Below the pieces are notes generated by a model. The model did not search any database. It saw only the letters and a list, made by a program, of their open reading frames with translations, and was not told where the DNA came from. From contig JAFTXJ010000014.1 in the NCBI GenBank assembly GCA_017461625.1, positions 1-64,000 on the forward strand: 64,000 nt of DNA, written 5' to 3'. The stretch is from Clostridia bacterium. GTDB taxonomy: Bacteria > Bacillota > Clostridia > Oscillospirales > Acutalibacteraceae. Shown here in pieces: positions 52,793 to 61,239 of this stretch. Both the position numbers and the translations under genes were made by a program. The stretch's first letter is position 1, and the number at the start of each line of letters is the position of its first letter.

Positions 52793-52930
52793 AAGCCTTC
52801 TCATTGAGGAGAAGGGGGGCCGCTTGACGGTGGATGAGGTGGAAAGTGTAATTCAGCAGTGAATGTAGTGACCAATGCCCACATCGGTCATAGGGATGAT
52901 GTAGGCATCATCCCTTACAAACCATCGTCG
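52793..52930. repeat. Dispersed repeats before the RHS module
   Basis: Contains CTTCTC...GAGGAGAAGG (52793-52848; copy at 54824-54875) and the GGGATGATG...CATCATCCC element (52869-52920; copies at 27047 and 55081). No gene in 52727-53046. Confidence 0.7.
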
Positions 52931-53046
52931 CAAGTTTACAAATTGACTGCTTCTTGACTCCTCATATTGACGCAAAACCCAAGCCTTCATTACCTCAAGG
53001 TGGGAGGATAAATAATAGCTGACAAGCTTGTTCAACCTTAAATAAC

Positions 53047-53075
53047 TTGACATTTAATTTTGAATGCACTATACT
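53047..53075 (+). promoter_or_regulatory. Promoter-like sequence inside the RHS remnant
   Basis: TTGACA (53047-53052), 17-bp spacer, TATACT (53070-53075). The start would be near 53082, downstream of the first in-frame ATG (53064), so translation would have to begin at ATG 53148. Confidence 0.5.
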
Positions 53076-53147
53076 CAAGGTAGAATCAACGGTGCTGCTA
53101 CAACCGGTCAATCAATCATCAGATATCTTTATAATGAAGATAATTCT

Positions 53148-53933
53148 ATGTCGCAAGACGGAATTGATGAGACTTTGCGTGATGTTTTGGCTTTGGTAGA
53201 GTTCTTATGGAATTGTTACCTTGACTCAACCCTTATATATAAGGACTATTCCTATGACAGCGATACAGGCATGTATTACCTCCAGTCACGCTACTATGAC
53301 CCTGAGGTCGGTAGATTCATAAACTGTGATGATACGGAAATCCTTAAGCTTACACAAGGCACTCTCAACGGCGCTAACTTATTCGCTTACTGCAACAATG
53401 ACCCGGTGCTAAATAGTGATCCGAGTGGTAGAAGTCCCTGGACTCGAAAATTAAGCTTAAGGGATTATCGAAAAATTCATAATAAGGTAGCAGATTTGAT
53501 TTGGTGGTCAATGCTAAAATGGGGAGCTGTTAGAGAAAAGTATGTACAAGGCTCAAAAGGTAAAGGCTTTTTGGATATTTATGTTCTATCAAGCAATTGT
53601 TACTATGAAGTTAAAAGTATTGGTTCTGCCGATAAACAAAGCACAAAAAATCAAATGGCTAAGTATGATTGTGCAAAACCGAAGGGCTCAAATTTGGGAA
53701 ATGTAAAAAGGGGTAACCATAAAGTTAAGGGCTCGTTTTATTATGGTGCTTGGTTTATAAGTTACTATCTATTGAAACCTGGTTTAGTGGTTTACTCTTG
53801 TTCTTGGAGCCAAGCACGATTGAATCAAGCGGTTAAAATTGGAGTTGCTGTGACAGCAATAACTGTAATAACGATAGCAACTTTTGCTACTGGTGGAGCT
53901 GCTGTCCCGGCATATGGACTTTTAGTGATTTGA
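53148..53933 (+). CDS. Orphan RHS C-terminal tip with nuclease-like toxin domain
   Basis: The frame is open from 53064; I give ATG 53148 because a promoter predicts a later transcript start. The RHS core end is clear: YDSDTGMYYLQSRYYDPEVGRF, then NLFAYCNNDPVLNSDPSG, after which the polymorphic tip begins. The tip (about 140 residues) has GFLDIYVLSSNCYYEVKS, which fits a PD-(D/E)xK nuclease core (Asp, then Glu-x-Lys), and ends in a hydrophobic segment (VAVTAITVITIATFATGGAAVPAYG). The rest of the giant RHS protein and its signal peptide are missing, so this is a displaced toxin cassette or a pseudogene tip. A small gene 9 bases downstream is the likely immunity gene. Confidence 0.7.
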   Translation: MSQDGIDETLRDVLALVEFLWNCYLDSTLIYKDYSYDSDTGMYYLQSRYYDPEVGRFINCDDTEILKLTQGTLNGANLFAYCNNDPVLNSDPSGRSPWTRKLSLRDYRKIHNKVADLIWWSMLKWGAVREKYVQGSKGKGFLDIYVLSSNCYYEVKSIGSADKQSTKNQMAKYDCAKPKGSNLGNVKRGNHKVKGSFYYGAWFISYYLLKPGLVVYSCSWSQARLNQAVKIGVAVTAITVITIATFATGGAAVPAYGLLVI

Positions 53934-53942
53934 GGTGTAGAA

Positions 53943-54401
53943 ATGAAAAGTATGCAAATAAATTTTATAATACCAAGCGAAATGGAATGTGATTTTTTTA
54001 ACTATATTATCAATAGATGTGATTGCAAAATATATCGAAGGTTAATTAATGAACATAACAAGACATTTATGTTAGGTGAAAGAATTGAAGATTTTTGCTA
54101 TTTCATAAAACCAAACTCAGTTTTAGATGAGGTCGTTTATAAAAAAAGTGAGGAAAGCATGGATGTTATGGAAATATATCCATTTGATGAGAATTTTAAT
54201 TTGTTCCCTTTTATTCAATATGAACGTTCAATGGGCGAAGATATCAAAATTCCGTTTAGATTATATGTATCACAAAACATTGAAAAAAAACATAAAACAA
54301 TTCTCAAAGAAACATATAAAAAATTGTGCGAGTGGATAAAATTGAACTCTGTAATGGTTGAAAAAGATGATGGTTATAGGTTGTATCATCTATCAAATTA
54401 A
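53943..54401 (+). CDS. Putative immunity protein of the RHS tip
   Basis: 152 residues, acidic and soluble (starts MKSMQINFIIPSEMECDFF). No family recognised. It lies nine bases after the RHS toxin tip with GAGGTG upstream, the standard position for an immunity gene, and the strongly AT-rich base use matches the tip. It would neutralise the toxin by binding it in the cytoplasm. A fragment of another RHS repeat follows downstream, so the pair is embedded in RHS debris. Confidence 0.6.
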   Translation: MKSMQINFIIPSEMECDFFNYIINRCDCKIYRRLINEHNKTFMLGERIEDFCYFIKPNSVLDEVVYKKSEESMDVMEIYPFDENFNLFPFIQYERSMGEDIKIPFRLYVSQNIEKKHKTILKETYKKLCEWIKLNSVMVEKDDGYRLYHLSN

Positions 54402-54407
54402 CACACA

Positions 54408-54705
54408 AGGGGACGGTTAGCGTGAAAACCTAATTTTCGGCGGCTCCCTCTATTGTAATAGGGTATTCACCTGTTAGGGGAAATGTCGCGTAGCGACAAA
54501 GGGGTGCCCGTTTTCGGAGAAAAAGCTGTCACGAAGTGACTGAGGGGGTAAAAAATCTCCTCCTATAATGGTCAGGCTATCACCTATGATTCATTAGGAA
54601 ATCCTTTGTCATATAAGGGCGCAACCCGAAAGACAGGGGACGGTTCTGTGTCTTGAACAAATAATAATCTCCCAAAATACAGGGACAGTTAGCGTGAAAA
54701 CCTAA
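54408..54705 (+). repeat. Three GGGGACGGTT-type repeats
   Basis: GGGGACGGTTAGCGTGAAAA (from 54409), GGGGACGGTTCTGTGTC (from 54637) and AGGGACAGTTAGCGTGAAAA (from 54681). The first and third share about 25 bases. Such GGGACGGTT motifs flank REP-associated transposase elements in Firmicutes; no transposase is present here. A copy of the 2463-2560 repeat (54458-54550) lies between them. Confidence 0.65.
54564..54632 (+). pseudogene. RHS repeat fragment
   Basis: Translation reads YNGQAITYDSLGNPLSYKGA, a canonical RHS/YD repeat, with no start or ribosome binding site and disrupted by repeats on both sides. It shows that a longer RHS gene once lay here, downstream of the present tip, as happens when alternative tips are displaced by recombination. 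Confidence 0.75.
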
Positions 54706-55199
54706 ATTAACCTCCCTCACACAAAAGTATCCCAGTTCAATCCATTTAATATTTTACTCCACCCAGCCCCGATGGCCTACCCATCGGGGCATTTTGCATA
54801 ATGCGTCCGTCACTCCTCTACAAAGCCTTCTCCTCTGAGGAGAAGGTGCCGAGGAACGAGGCGGATGAGGTGGAAAGATGAAGTAATAAGTAATAAGAAC
54901 CTCACGAAACAAAACGAAATCAAAGATTTCTTTGTTTCGGAGAACCTTGTTACTCGCAAGCTCGTAATAGTGAAGAAGTGTGGGCTTGCGACGCATTTTA
55001 TCAACCCCCACCGTCTTTTACTACGCAAAATCCACCTCCCCGAGCTTCGGGTGAGGTTAAGGTTATGTAATGTAGTGACTGATGCCCACATCGGTCATAG
55101 GGATGATGTGGGCATCATCCCCTATGAAACACCACTGTCTACCGTTGTAAGGTGCGGCGATTTTGACGTACCGCAAGTACATTTCACCGAAAATTCATA
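54706..55199. repeat. Dispersed repeats, no gene
   Basis: Holds the CTTCTCC...GAGGAGAAGG block (54824-54875), a minus-strand copy of a CTTGCGA...GAACTTCGGGTGAGG-type block (54968-55046) and the GGGATGATG...CATCATCCC element (55081-55130). Long open frames here (54865-55431) are repeats plus antisense of leuA. Confidence 0.7.
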
Positions 55200-55237
55200 C
55201 AAAAATCCCTCTTACGATTTGCTCGCAAGAGGGATAA
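55200..55237 (-). terminator. Terminator of leuA
   Basis: On the minus strand ATCCCTCTTGCG pairs with CGTAAGAGGGAT, followed by five T residues. Confidence 0.85.
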
Positions 55238-55239
55238 TT

Positions 55240-57234
55240 TTATTTATTCTGATTTCTGTACTGAACAGGAGTAAGACCGTGCATCTTTTTAAATCTTCTG
55301 TTAAAATGCTCAACGCTTGGGTAGCCTGCACTTTCTGCAACCTTTTCAACGGTCATATTGGTTGTTGTAAGAAGCTCTTCGGCTTTCTTCATTCTTACCT
55401 TTTTAACATTATCGCAGAAGGTCATACCTGACTTTTCTTTGATATATTTTGAAATATACTGCTTTGAAAGGAAGAACTTTGAAGCAAGCTCATCGAGGGT
55501 AACTGTTTTATAGTTATCTCTGATGTAGTCAATCATTTCAATAATTCTCGGGTCAATGTTTACCTGAAAATTTTTAACCTTTTCAATTTGGTTAACGGCA
55601 ACAACAAGAGCGTCAATAGAGGACTTGATAATATCTTCATCAATTCCAACGCCCCAGAACACATTTTCACCGCTGTTGATGCTTACATAAGAAACAGCCT
55701 TTGAAGTTGAACCGGTTGTGAGAGCGTGCTGCTCGTAGATGTCAATATCAAACTCAACGTCAAAGTATTTCTGCAATGCCTTAGCAACAGCATCCAGACG
55801 GCCGTTACCCTCAGACTTAACATTGAACACATTGCCTGATGAAAGCTCGATGTTAATTTCTGCCTTAACACTTGAATCGTGCTGGAAAAAGCTTTTAACA
55901 ATCTTGAAAATAGGAGTATTGGTGATGTATTTTTCGCTGAATACACCGTAAACAAGGTCGGGAGTAAGCTCCTTATGCTCGTGGTCAGAAACTGATTTAA
56001 CGGTATAGCCCAATTCCTCACGCATTTTGTCGGGAATCTGAAGACCGAAGCTTCTGTTGAGAATGTATGCAACGCCGCCCTTACCTGACTGGCTGTTGAT
56101 ACGGATAACGTCTGAATCGTATGTTCTGCCAACATCCATCGGGTCGATAGGGAGGTAGGGCACATTCCAGATGTCAAGCTTCTTTTCTTCCCTGAATTTC
56201 ATACCCTTTGCAATTGCATCCTGATGTGAGCCTGAGAAAGCAGAGAAAACAAGTGAGCCTGCATAAGGAGAACGCTCGTAAACATGCATACCTGTAAAAC
56301 GCTCATATTTCTGAACGATTTCAGGGATATTTGAAAAATCAAGTCCCGGGTCAACACCGTGAGAGAACATATTCATCGCAAGGGTGATGATGTCAACATT
56401 ACCTGTTCTTTCACCGTTGCCGAAAAGTGTGCCTTCAATTCTGTCAGCACCTGCAAGCATTGCAAACTCAGCATCACAAACACCGCAGCCTCTGTCATTA
56501 TGAGGGTGAATGCAAAGTGTAACAGCGTCTCTGTATTTAAGGTTTTTGCTCATAAATTCAACCTGTGAAGCAAAAACATGAGGCATTGAATTTTCAACAG
56601 TTGTGGGAAGGTTGATGATAGCCTTGTTGTCTTTAGTGGGCTGCCATATATCAAGCACAGCGTTGCACACATCAAGTGCATAGTCTACCTCTGTACCGGG
56701 GAAGCTCTCAGGGCTATACTGGAAAGAGAAGTTGCCGTCAGTTTCACTCGCAATATCTTTAAGGAGCTTTGCACCCTTAATTGCAATTTCTTTAACTTCT
56801 TCCTTGCTCTTACGGAACACCTGCTCACGCTGAGCAACAGAAGTTGAGTTGTAAAGATGAATTACTGCGTGGGGAGCACCTTTAACAGCTTCAAATGTTT
56901 TGCGGATAATATGCTCTCTTGACTGAGTAAGAACCTGAACGGTAACATCATCGGGGATAAGTCCGTCATCAATAAGGCGGCGCATAAATGTGTATTCGGT
57001 TTCAGAAGCGGCAGGGAAGCCGACTTCAATCTCTTTAAATCCGATTTCAACAAGAAGCTTAAAGAATTCAAGCTTTTCTTCAAGGCTCATCGGCTCAATA
57101 AGTGCCTGATTGCCGTCACGAAGGTCAACACTGCACCAGATTGGGGGAGCATCAATATGGTCTTTTTTAACCCAATCGTATGTCACGATGGGGGGCATAA
57201 AATACTGGGGTTCATATTTCTGATAGTTTTTCAT
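55240..57234 (-). CDS. leuA: 2-isopropylmalate synthase fused to an AraC-type HTH domain
   Basis: 664 residues. Residues about 30-310 are the catalytic TIM barrel: WCSVDLRDGNQAL, EVGFPAASETEY, CIHPHNDRGCGVCDAEFAML and EGTLFGNGERTGNVDI (metal and acetyl-CoA residues kept). A linker and LeuA dimer-type regulatory domain span about 430-550. From about residue 559 comes an added AraC/XylS double helix-turn-helix: TLDELASKFFLSKQYISKYIKEKSG and MTVEKVAESAGYPSVEHFNRRFKKMHGLTPVQYRN. The reading frame is uninterrupted. It condenses acetyl-CoA with 2-oxoisovalerate for leucine synthesis; the HTH suggests it also binds DNA, perhaps sensing leucine through the regulatory domain. The type II LeuA barrel resembles the yeast/mycobacterial form. 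Start ATG 57234 with GGAGAAAG upstream, behind a T-box leader. Confidence 0.9.
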   Translation of the reverse strand: MKNYQKYEPQYFMPPIVTYDWVKKDHIDAPPIWCSVDLRDGNQALIEPMSLEEKLEFFKLLVEIGFKEIEVGFPAASETEYTFMRRLIDDGLIPDDVTVQVLTQSREHIIRKTFEAVKGAPHAVIHLYNSTSVAQREQVFRKSKEEVKEIAIKGAKLLKDIASETDGNFSFQYSPESFPGTEVDYALDVCNAVLDIWQPTKDNKAIINLPTTVENSMPHVFASQVEFMSKNLKYRDAVTLCIHPHNDRGCGVCDAEFAMLAGADRIEGTLFGNGERTGNVDIITLAMNMFSHGVDPGLDFSNIPEIVQKYERFTGMHVYERSPYAGSLVFSAFSGSHQDAIAKGMKFREEKKLDIWNVPYLPIDPMDVGRTYDSDVIRINSQSGKGGVAYILNRSFGLQIPDKMREELGYTVKSVSDHEHKELTPDLVYGVFSEKYITNTPIFKIVKSFFQHDSSVKAEINIELSSGNVFNVKSEGNGRLDAVAKALQKYFDVEFDIDIYEQHALTTGSTSKAVSYVSINSGENVFWGVGIDEDIIKSSIDALVVAVNQIEKVKNFQVNIDPRIIEMIDYIRDNYKTVTLDELASKFFLSKQYISKYIKEKSGMTFCDNVKKVRMKKAEELLTTTNMTVEKVAESAGYPSVEHFNRRFKKMHGLTPVQYRNQNK

Positions 57235-57235
57235 A

Positions 57236-57563
57236 GCTTTCTCCTTTTTGCGTTAAGACAATTAAATCGCCCCTGTTCATGGCAGGGACAGCCACGAACA
57301 GAGACGAAAGATTAAATCTTACGCGGTACCACTCTGTTTCACGCTCAAGCGTGCACTCCGGGCACAGCCGTTGGGCTTATGCCTTGCTCAGGTAACGGTG
57401 AGCCTCCGACTACGTCTACTCTTTTCATTTCGGGCAGTAGCTCCGAGGTGAGTTCGCCGCAAATACTCTGCTGTTTCACACCTGCCAACAGCTCTCTGAA
57501 AGGGGGATATACGGTTACTGCTCCTCTTCACAGCATTTTTGATTTATTTACTCCAACATTATA
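57236..57563 (-). promoter_or_regulatory. T-box leader of leuA (leucine-type)
   Basis: The T-box sequence AGAGTGGTACCGCG lies at 57335-57322 on the minus strand. It is preceded by a long stem I region and followed by a terminator hairpin (CTCTGTTCGTGG / CCATGAACAGGGG, 57304-57270). The specifier candidate is CTC (57452-57450, in GAACTCACC), a leucine codon matching leuA. A TATAAT -10 box is at 57563-57558. Uncharged leucyl-tRNA should favour the antiterminator and turn leuA on. Confidence 0.9.
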
Positions 57564-57661
57564 TCATACAAAACATTTTACTTAAGTGAGTTTTTTAACC
57601 AAAACATTGATTTAATTTAATATAAACACTGTTTTTGATTTAGTATACTAAAGGATTCCGT

Positions 57662-59995
57662 CTATTTTAATTTTATTGCCGTAATTTCGGTAACTGTTTT
57701 TAATTCCACAAATTTCAAGGCATTGAGCTTTCTATTGTCAGATTTAACAACCCAATTTTCAGGTAAAATCAAATAACCGTGGCAATTATCGGGGATATTG
57801 ATTTTTATCGTTGCGGTGTCACCGTCTTTATCCCAACGGACAAAAATCTTGCCATTGACCGAATTATGCCAACCTTCTGCAAAGGTGAGAGTGTCTATAA
57901 AGTTCGGTTTAATGTCAACTCTTTGAAGGTCATCTCTGTTGGGGTTAACTCTGATACCTGCAACCTGCTGAAGATACCAGGAAGAAACATCGCCCCAGAA
58001 GTGGTGATTGAGAGACTCAAAGCCTTTAAGGTGGAAGCTTTCGCACAAAGCGGTGTAACCCTGATCAATCCAGTAGCCGTAAGAGGGGAAGCCCGGTCCG
58101 CTGATCATCTTGTAAGCGAGGTCGGCATATCCGCAATCGGCAAGGGCATGGAAAACACATCTGCCGCCCAAAGCACCTGTGTCAAATAAATCGCCTGCCT
58201 GATGCACAAGCTCTGCAAGACGTTTAGCCGCAAGGGGGATTTCTGCTTTTTCAAGAACACCGTAGTAGATTGCCATTGCATAGGCAGTCTGAGTGTCACT
58301 GAAAACGGTCATTGTGTTAAAATCAATAAGATGTTTTCTGATAGCTTCTCTGAATTCGTTGTAAAGTGTGTTTGCAAATTCATACTGCGCTTTCATGTTA
58401 AGCTCGTTAAATATATATGCTGCCTTTTCACATATTGTCATGCAATAAATGCTGTCGGTTACAATAAGCGGGCAAGTGGGGTCGCCTGCATTCCTTTCGG
58501 GCTGAACCCAGTCACCGAGTCCGATTGCAACAAGCCCGTTCTTGTTACGGCGGGAAGATATGTAATTAAGGTATCTGAAAATTGCAGTTGCATTTTCTTC
58601 TATAATCTCTCTGTCGCCTGTGTAAACATATGTGTAATAGGGGAGGAATGTGAGCACAGCATCCCACGCAGGGCCGTTGCCCCATTCATAACCCCAGTCA
58701 CCTGTAGGAACAATGCCGGGTAAAGCTCCTTCTGCAGTCATAGCTTTTCTTATGTTACGAAGCCATTCTTTATAGCTGTTACCTACGCTGAAATTCAAAG
58801 TCATCTGCTCGGCAGATAGTGCGGCATCACCTGTCCACCCGTTTTTTTCGCGGTGAGGGCAGTCTGTGGGGAAGTAGAAGAAATTGGCAACGTCGGCAGT
58901 CAAAGTCATTTTTTCAATGGTGTTTGCAGTTTCATCAGAACAGTAGAAATTTCCTGTCTGCTCAAGGCATGTATGGGCCTCAATGTATGTAATGGTGTCT
59001 TTACTTATTTGAGAATCTTCAAGTCCTGTAACAAGCAAATATCTGTATCCGTGGTATGTAAAGTCGGGGATAAAGCTTTCTTCGCCACCTTTACAAATAT
59101 AAATATCACGCTGACCGTAATATTTTGGGAAGAATTTTGCAAAATTATAAGTATCAAGGTCACCGTTTTCGTCAAGAGTTTCAGAGGTGAAAAATTCAAC
59201 TCTTGTGCCGGGGGTTGCACCGCTGATTTTAAATTCAAACACACCTGCGGTATTGATACCAAAGTCAAAAATATGACCCTCGGTTGTTTCCGGTATTTCA
59301 AGGCTGGTCCAGTCAAGCTTTCTTTCGGGCTCATAATCAATAAGCTTGCCCTTGGTAATTGCAACAGGCTTCATTCTTTTGCTTGCAACAATGGGGTCCG
59401 CTTCGCAAAGGCGAGCTTCACCACGAGGAACTTCGCAATAAAATGCGTTTTCCCAATCGCTGTCATCAAAGTCAGATATGTTCCAGCCGTCTTGTTCTTT
59501 AAGTGCGTTGTAAAAAACTCCGCTTCTCAGGTCGTCAAACCAAATCGGGCTTTCGCTTACCTTAAAACTTTCATCAGATTCAAATTCAGCGTAATCTCCG
59601 TCAGCAAAACGAAGCTCGGCAGTGAGTGCAACCTTGGGAGCACTGCGCCATCTTGCTTTTTCAAATTCCCACACAGCACCGCCGGGGCAGTTGAGCATAC
59701 CGTTACCAAGCACAATGCCGATAACATTCTTGCCCTTTTTGAGAAGAGGAGCGATGTTGTAATTGTCATAATATAAAATATGGTCAGGGTTTGAAATGTA
59801 CGGTGCAAGCATACCTTTTGTAATATCCTTGCCGTTTATATAAAGCTTGTAAAAGCCTAATCCGCAGATTGTGATTTCAGCTGAATCAATGTCCTTTTCA
59901 ATTTCAAATGCTTTTCTGAAAAGGGGAGCAGGTACGTGCTCAAAATATGTATTGTACTTTTTAGTGGCTGAAATAAATTTAGAAGAGAATTTCAT
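57662..59995 (-). CDS. Alpha-L-rhamnosidase, GH78
   Basis: 777 residues without a signal peptide. The N-terminal beta domains (CGLGFYKLYINGKDITKGMLAPYISNP) carry the rhamnosidase concanavalin-like module, the catalytic (alpha/alpha)6 barrel has FFPTDCPHREKNGWTGDAALS and GNGPAWD, and HHFWGDVSSWYLQQVAGI lies in the last quarter. It removes terminal alpha-L-rhamnose from plant glycosides, pectin side chains or bacterial polymers in the cytoplasm. GGAGG lies five bases before the ATG. It is longer than the GH78 at 28413. It stands alone, divergent from a deacetylase. Confidence 0.9.
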   Translation of the reverse strand: MKFSSKFISATKKYNTYFEHVPAPLFRKAFEIEKDIDSAEITICGLGFYKLYINGKDITKGMLAPYISNPDHILYYDNYNIAPLLKKGKNVIGIVLGNGMLNCPGGAVWEFEKARWRSAPKVALTAELRFADGDYAEFESDESFKVSESPIWFDDLRSGVFYNALKEQDGWNISDFDDSDWENAFYCEVPRGEARLCEADPIVASKRMKPVAITKGKLIDYEPERKLDWTSLEIPETTEGHIFDFGINTAGVFEFKISGATPGTRVEFFTSETLDENGDLDTYNFAKFFPKYYGQRDIYICKGGEESFIPDFTYHGYRYLLVTGLEDSQISKDTITYIEAHTCLEQTGNFYCSDETANTIEKMTLTADVANFFYFPTDCPHREKNGWTGDAALSAEQMTLNFSVGNSYKEWLRNIRKAMTAEGALPGIVPTGDWGYEWGNGPAWDAVLTFLPYYTYVYTGDREIIEENATAIFRYLNYISSRRNKNGLVAIGLGDWVQPERNAGDPTCPLIVTDSIYCMTICEKAAYIFNELNMKAQYEFANTLYNEFREAIRKHLIDFNTMTVFSDTQTAYAMAIYYGVLEKAEIPLAAKRLAELVHQAGDLFDTGALGGRCVFHALADCGYADLAYKMISGPGFPSYGYWIDQGYTALCESFHLKGFESLNHHFWGDVSSWYLQQVAGIRVNPNRDDLQRVDIKPNFIDTLTFAEGWHNSVNGKIFVRWDKDGDTATIKINIPDNCHGYLILPENWVVKSDNRKLNALKFVELKTVTEITAIKLK

Positions 59996-60022
59996 AACAT
60001 ACCTCCGATAATTGTTAATTGC

Positions 60023-60051
60023 ATTATATATCGGTTTTCAAATAATTGCAA
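60023..60051 (-). promoter_or_regulatory. Promoter of the GH78 gene
   Basis: Minus-strand TTGCAA (60051-60046), 17-bp spacer, TATAAT (60028-60023). Confidence 0.7.
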
Positions 60052-60078
60052 TAATTTATAAAGAACCTGTAAATATTA

Positions 60079-60107
60079 TTGACTGAAAAATAATTCGGTG
60101 TTAGAAT
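60079..60107 (+). promoter_or_regulatory. Promoter of the polysaccharide deacetylase gene
   Basis: TTGACT (60079-60084), 17-bp spacer, TAGAAT (60102-60107), divergent from the GH78 promoter with 27 bp between the -35 boxes. Confidence 0.7.
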
Positions 60108-60144
60108 AATAAGTACCATTGCGAAATAGGGAGATATAATTATA

Positions 60145-61095
60145 ATGATGTCGAAAAAGAAAAAAACATGGCTTGTGGTCGTGTCGTTTGCTTTGGTTCT
60201 GATAACCGTTTTAAGCTGTGCGGTCATTGCTAAAAAAATTCCGTTAACAGTGCAAGAGACAACGGCAACTACCACTCAGACAACAACTACGACTACAACC
60301 ACAACAACTACCACCACTACTGCCATAACGACAACTGAAACTACTACAACTTCAACAACAAAGCCAAAACCGACCACAACTAAAAAGAAAGTAACCACAA
60401 CCGCTATGGAACAAAAAGTTACAACAACCAAACCAACCACAACTCAGGTTTATAATCCCGACAGAGAAGCTTATCTTAACTCAATCAAGGGCAACAAAAA
60501 GCTTATTGCTTTAACCTTTGATGACGGTCCTACCAATAACTACACAGTCAAGCTTCTTGATAACCTTGATAAATATAATGCACGTGTAACTTTCTTTGTT
60601 GTGGGTGACAGGGTCAGCAAATACGCTTCAACCCTTAAGCGTGCCTATAGCATGGGCAATGAAATCGGCTCACACACTTACAGTCACAAAAATCTTGCCA
60701 AGCTCAAACCTGCAGAAGTTAAGGAACAGGTAGAAAAAACCAACCAAGAGGTCAAAAAAGTTATTGGTGTCAACCCAACCCTTATGCGTCCGCCTTACGG
60801 CAGTTATAATAACACAGTTAAATCATCTGCCGGTGTTCCTGTTATAATGTGGAACATTGATACTCTCGATTGGCAAAACAGAAATAAAGATAAAGTATGT
60901 GAAAACATTATAAACAATGCTCACGACGGTGCAATAGTTTTAATGCATGATTTATACGGCTCAACCGTTGACGGTGCTATTATGGCTATGGACAAGCTTC
61001 AGCACGAAGGCTATGCTTTTGTTACTGTCAGCGAGCTTGCACGCTTAAAAGGAAAAAACCTTGAGGCAGGTAAAGTGTATAATTCTGTTAAATAA
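60145..61095 (+). CDS. Membrane-anchored polysaccharide deacetylase (CE4)
   Basis: 316 residues. A basic start and one hydrophobic segment (about 8-29) anchor or export the protein. Residues about 34-107 are almost pure Thr with some Lys/Pro, a flexible linker encoded by ACA/ACT/ACC repeats. The NodB domain has all five motifs: ALTFDDGPT (catalytic Asp pair), GSHTYSHKNL (metal His), RPPYGSYN, the segment WNIDTLDW, and IVLMHDLYG. It removes N-acetyl groups from peptidoglycan GlcNAc or MurNAc outside the cell, which commonly protects against lysozyme. ATG 60145 and 60148 are both possible starts. Confidence 0.9.
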   Translation: MMSKKKKTWLVVVSFALVLITVLSCAVIAKKIPLTVQETTATTTQTTTTTTTTTTTTTTAITTTETTTTSTTKPKPTTTKKKVTTTAMEQKVTTTKPTTTQVYNPDREAYLNSIKGNKKLIALTFDDGPTNNYTVKLLDNLDKYNARVTFFVVGDRVSKYASTLKRAYSMGNEIGSHTYSHKNLAKLKPAEVKEQVEKTNQEVKKVIGVNPTLMRPPYGSYNNTVKSSAGVPVIMWNIDTLDWQNRNKDKVCENIINNAHDGAIVLMHDLYGSTVDGAIMAMDKLQHEGYAFVTVSELARLKGKNLEAGKVYNSVK

Positions 61096-61108
61096 CAGCA
61101 AAATTCAC

Positions 61109-61140
61109 AACCTCAGTCAAATGGCTGAGGTTATTTTATT
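61109..61140 (+). terminator. Terminator after deacetylase gene
   Basis: AACCTCAG pairs with CTGAGGTT, then a T-rich tract. Confidence 0.8.
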
Positions 61141-61157
61141 TAAAAATACCAAAAATA

Positions 61158-61186
61158 TTGACAAAAAATGATAACTGTGTTATCTT
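61158..61186 (+). promoter_or_regulatory. Promoter of the NhaC-family gene
   Basis: TTGACA (61158-61163), 17-bp spacer, TATCTT (61181-61186). An in-frame ATG at 61168 lies inside it, so the real start must be further down. Confidence 0.7.
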
Positions 61187-61239
61187 TTATTTGTATATTG
61201 AGGCGGTTGTCTCATATAATTTTCAGTAGGAGGATGTTT

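Noticed and set aside
52853..53053. 66-residue minus-strand open frame
   Set aside because: Reads through the palindromic repeat at 52869-52920; no start signals.
54865..55431. 188-residue plus-strand open frame
   Set aside because: Runs through repeats and into antisense of leuA; composition is not protein-like.
58853..59776. 307-residue plus-strand open frame
   Set aside because: Antisense shadow of the GH78 gene; long only because the coding strand lacks certain codons.
60260..60440. Repeat-like ACA/ACT tract as a microsatellite or CRISPR-like array
   Set aside because: It encodes the Thr-rich linker of the deacetylase in frame; no spacer structure is present.
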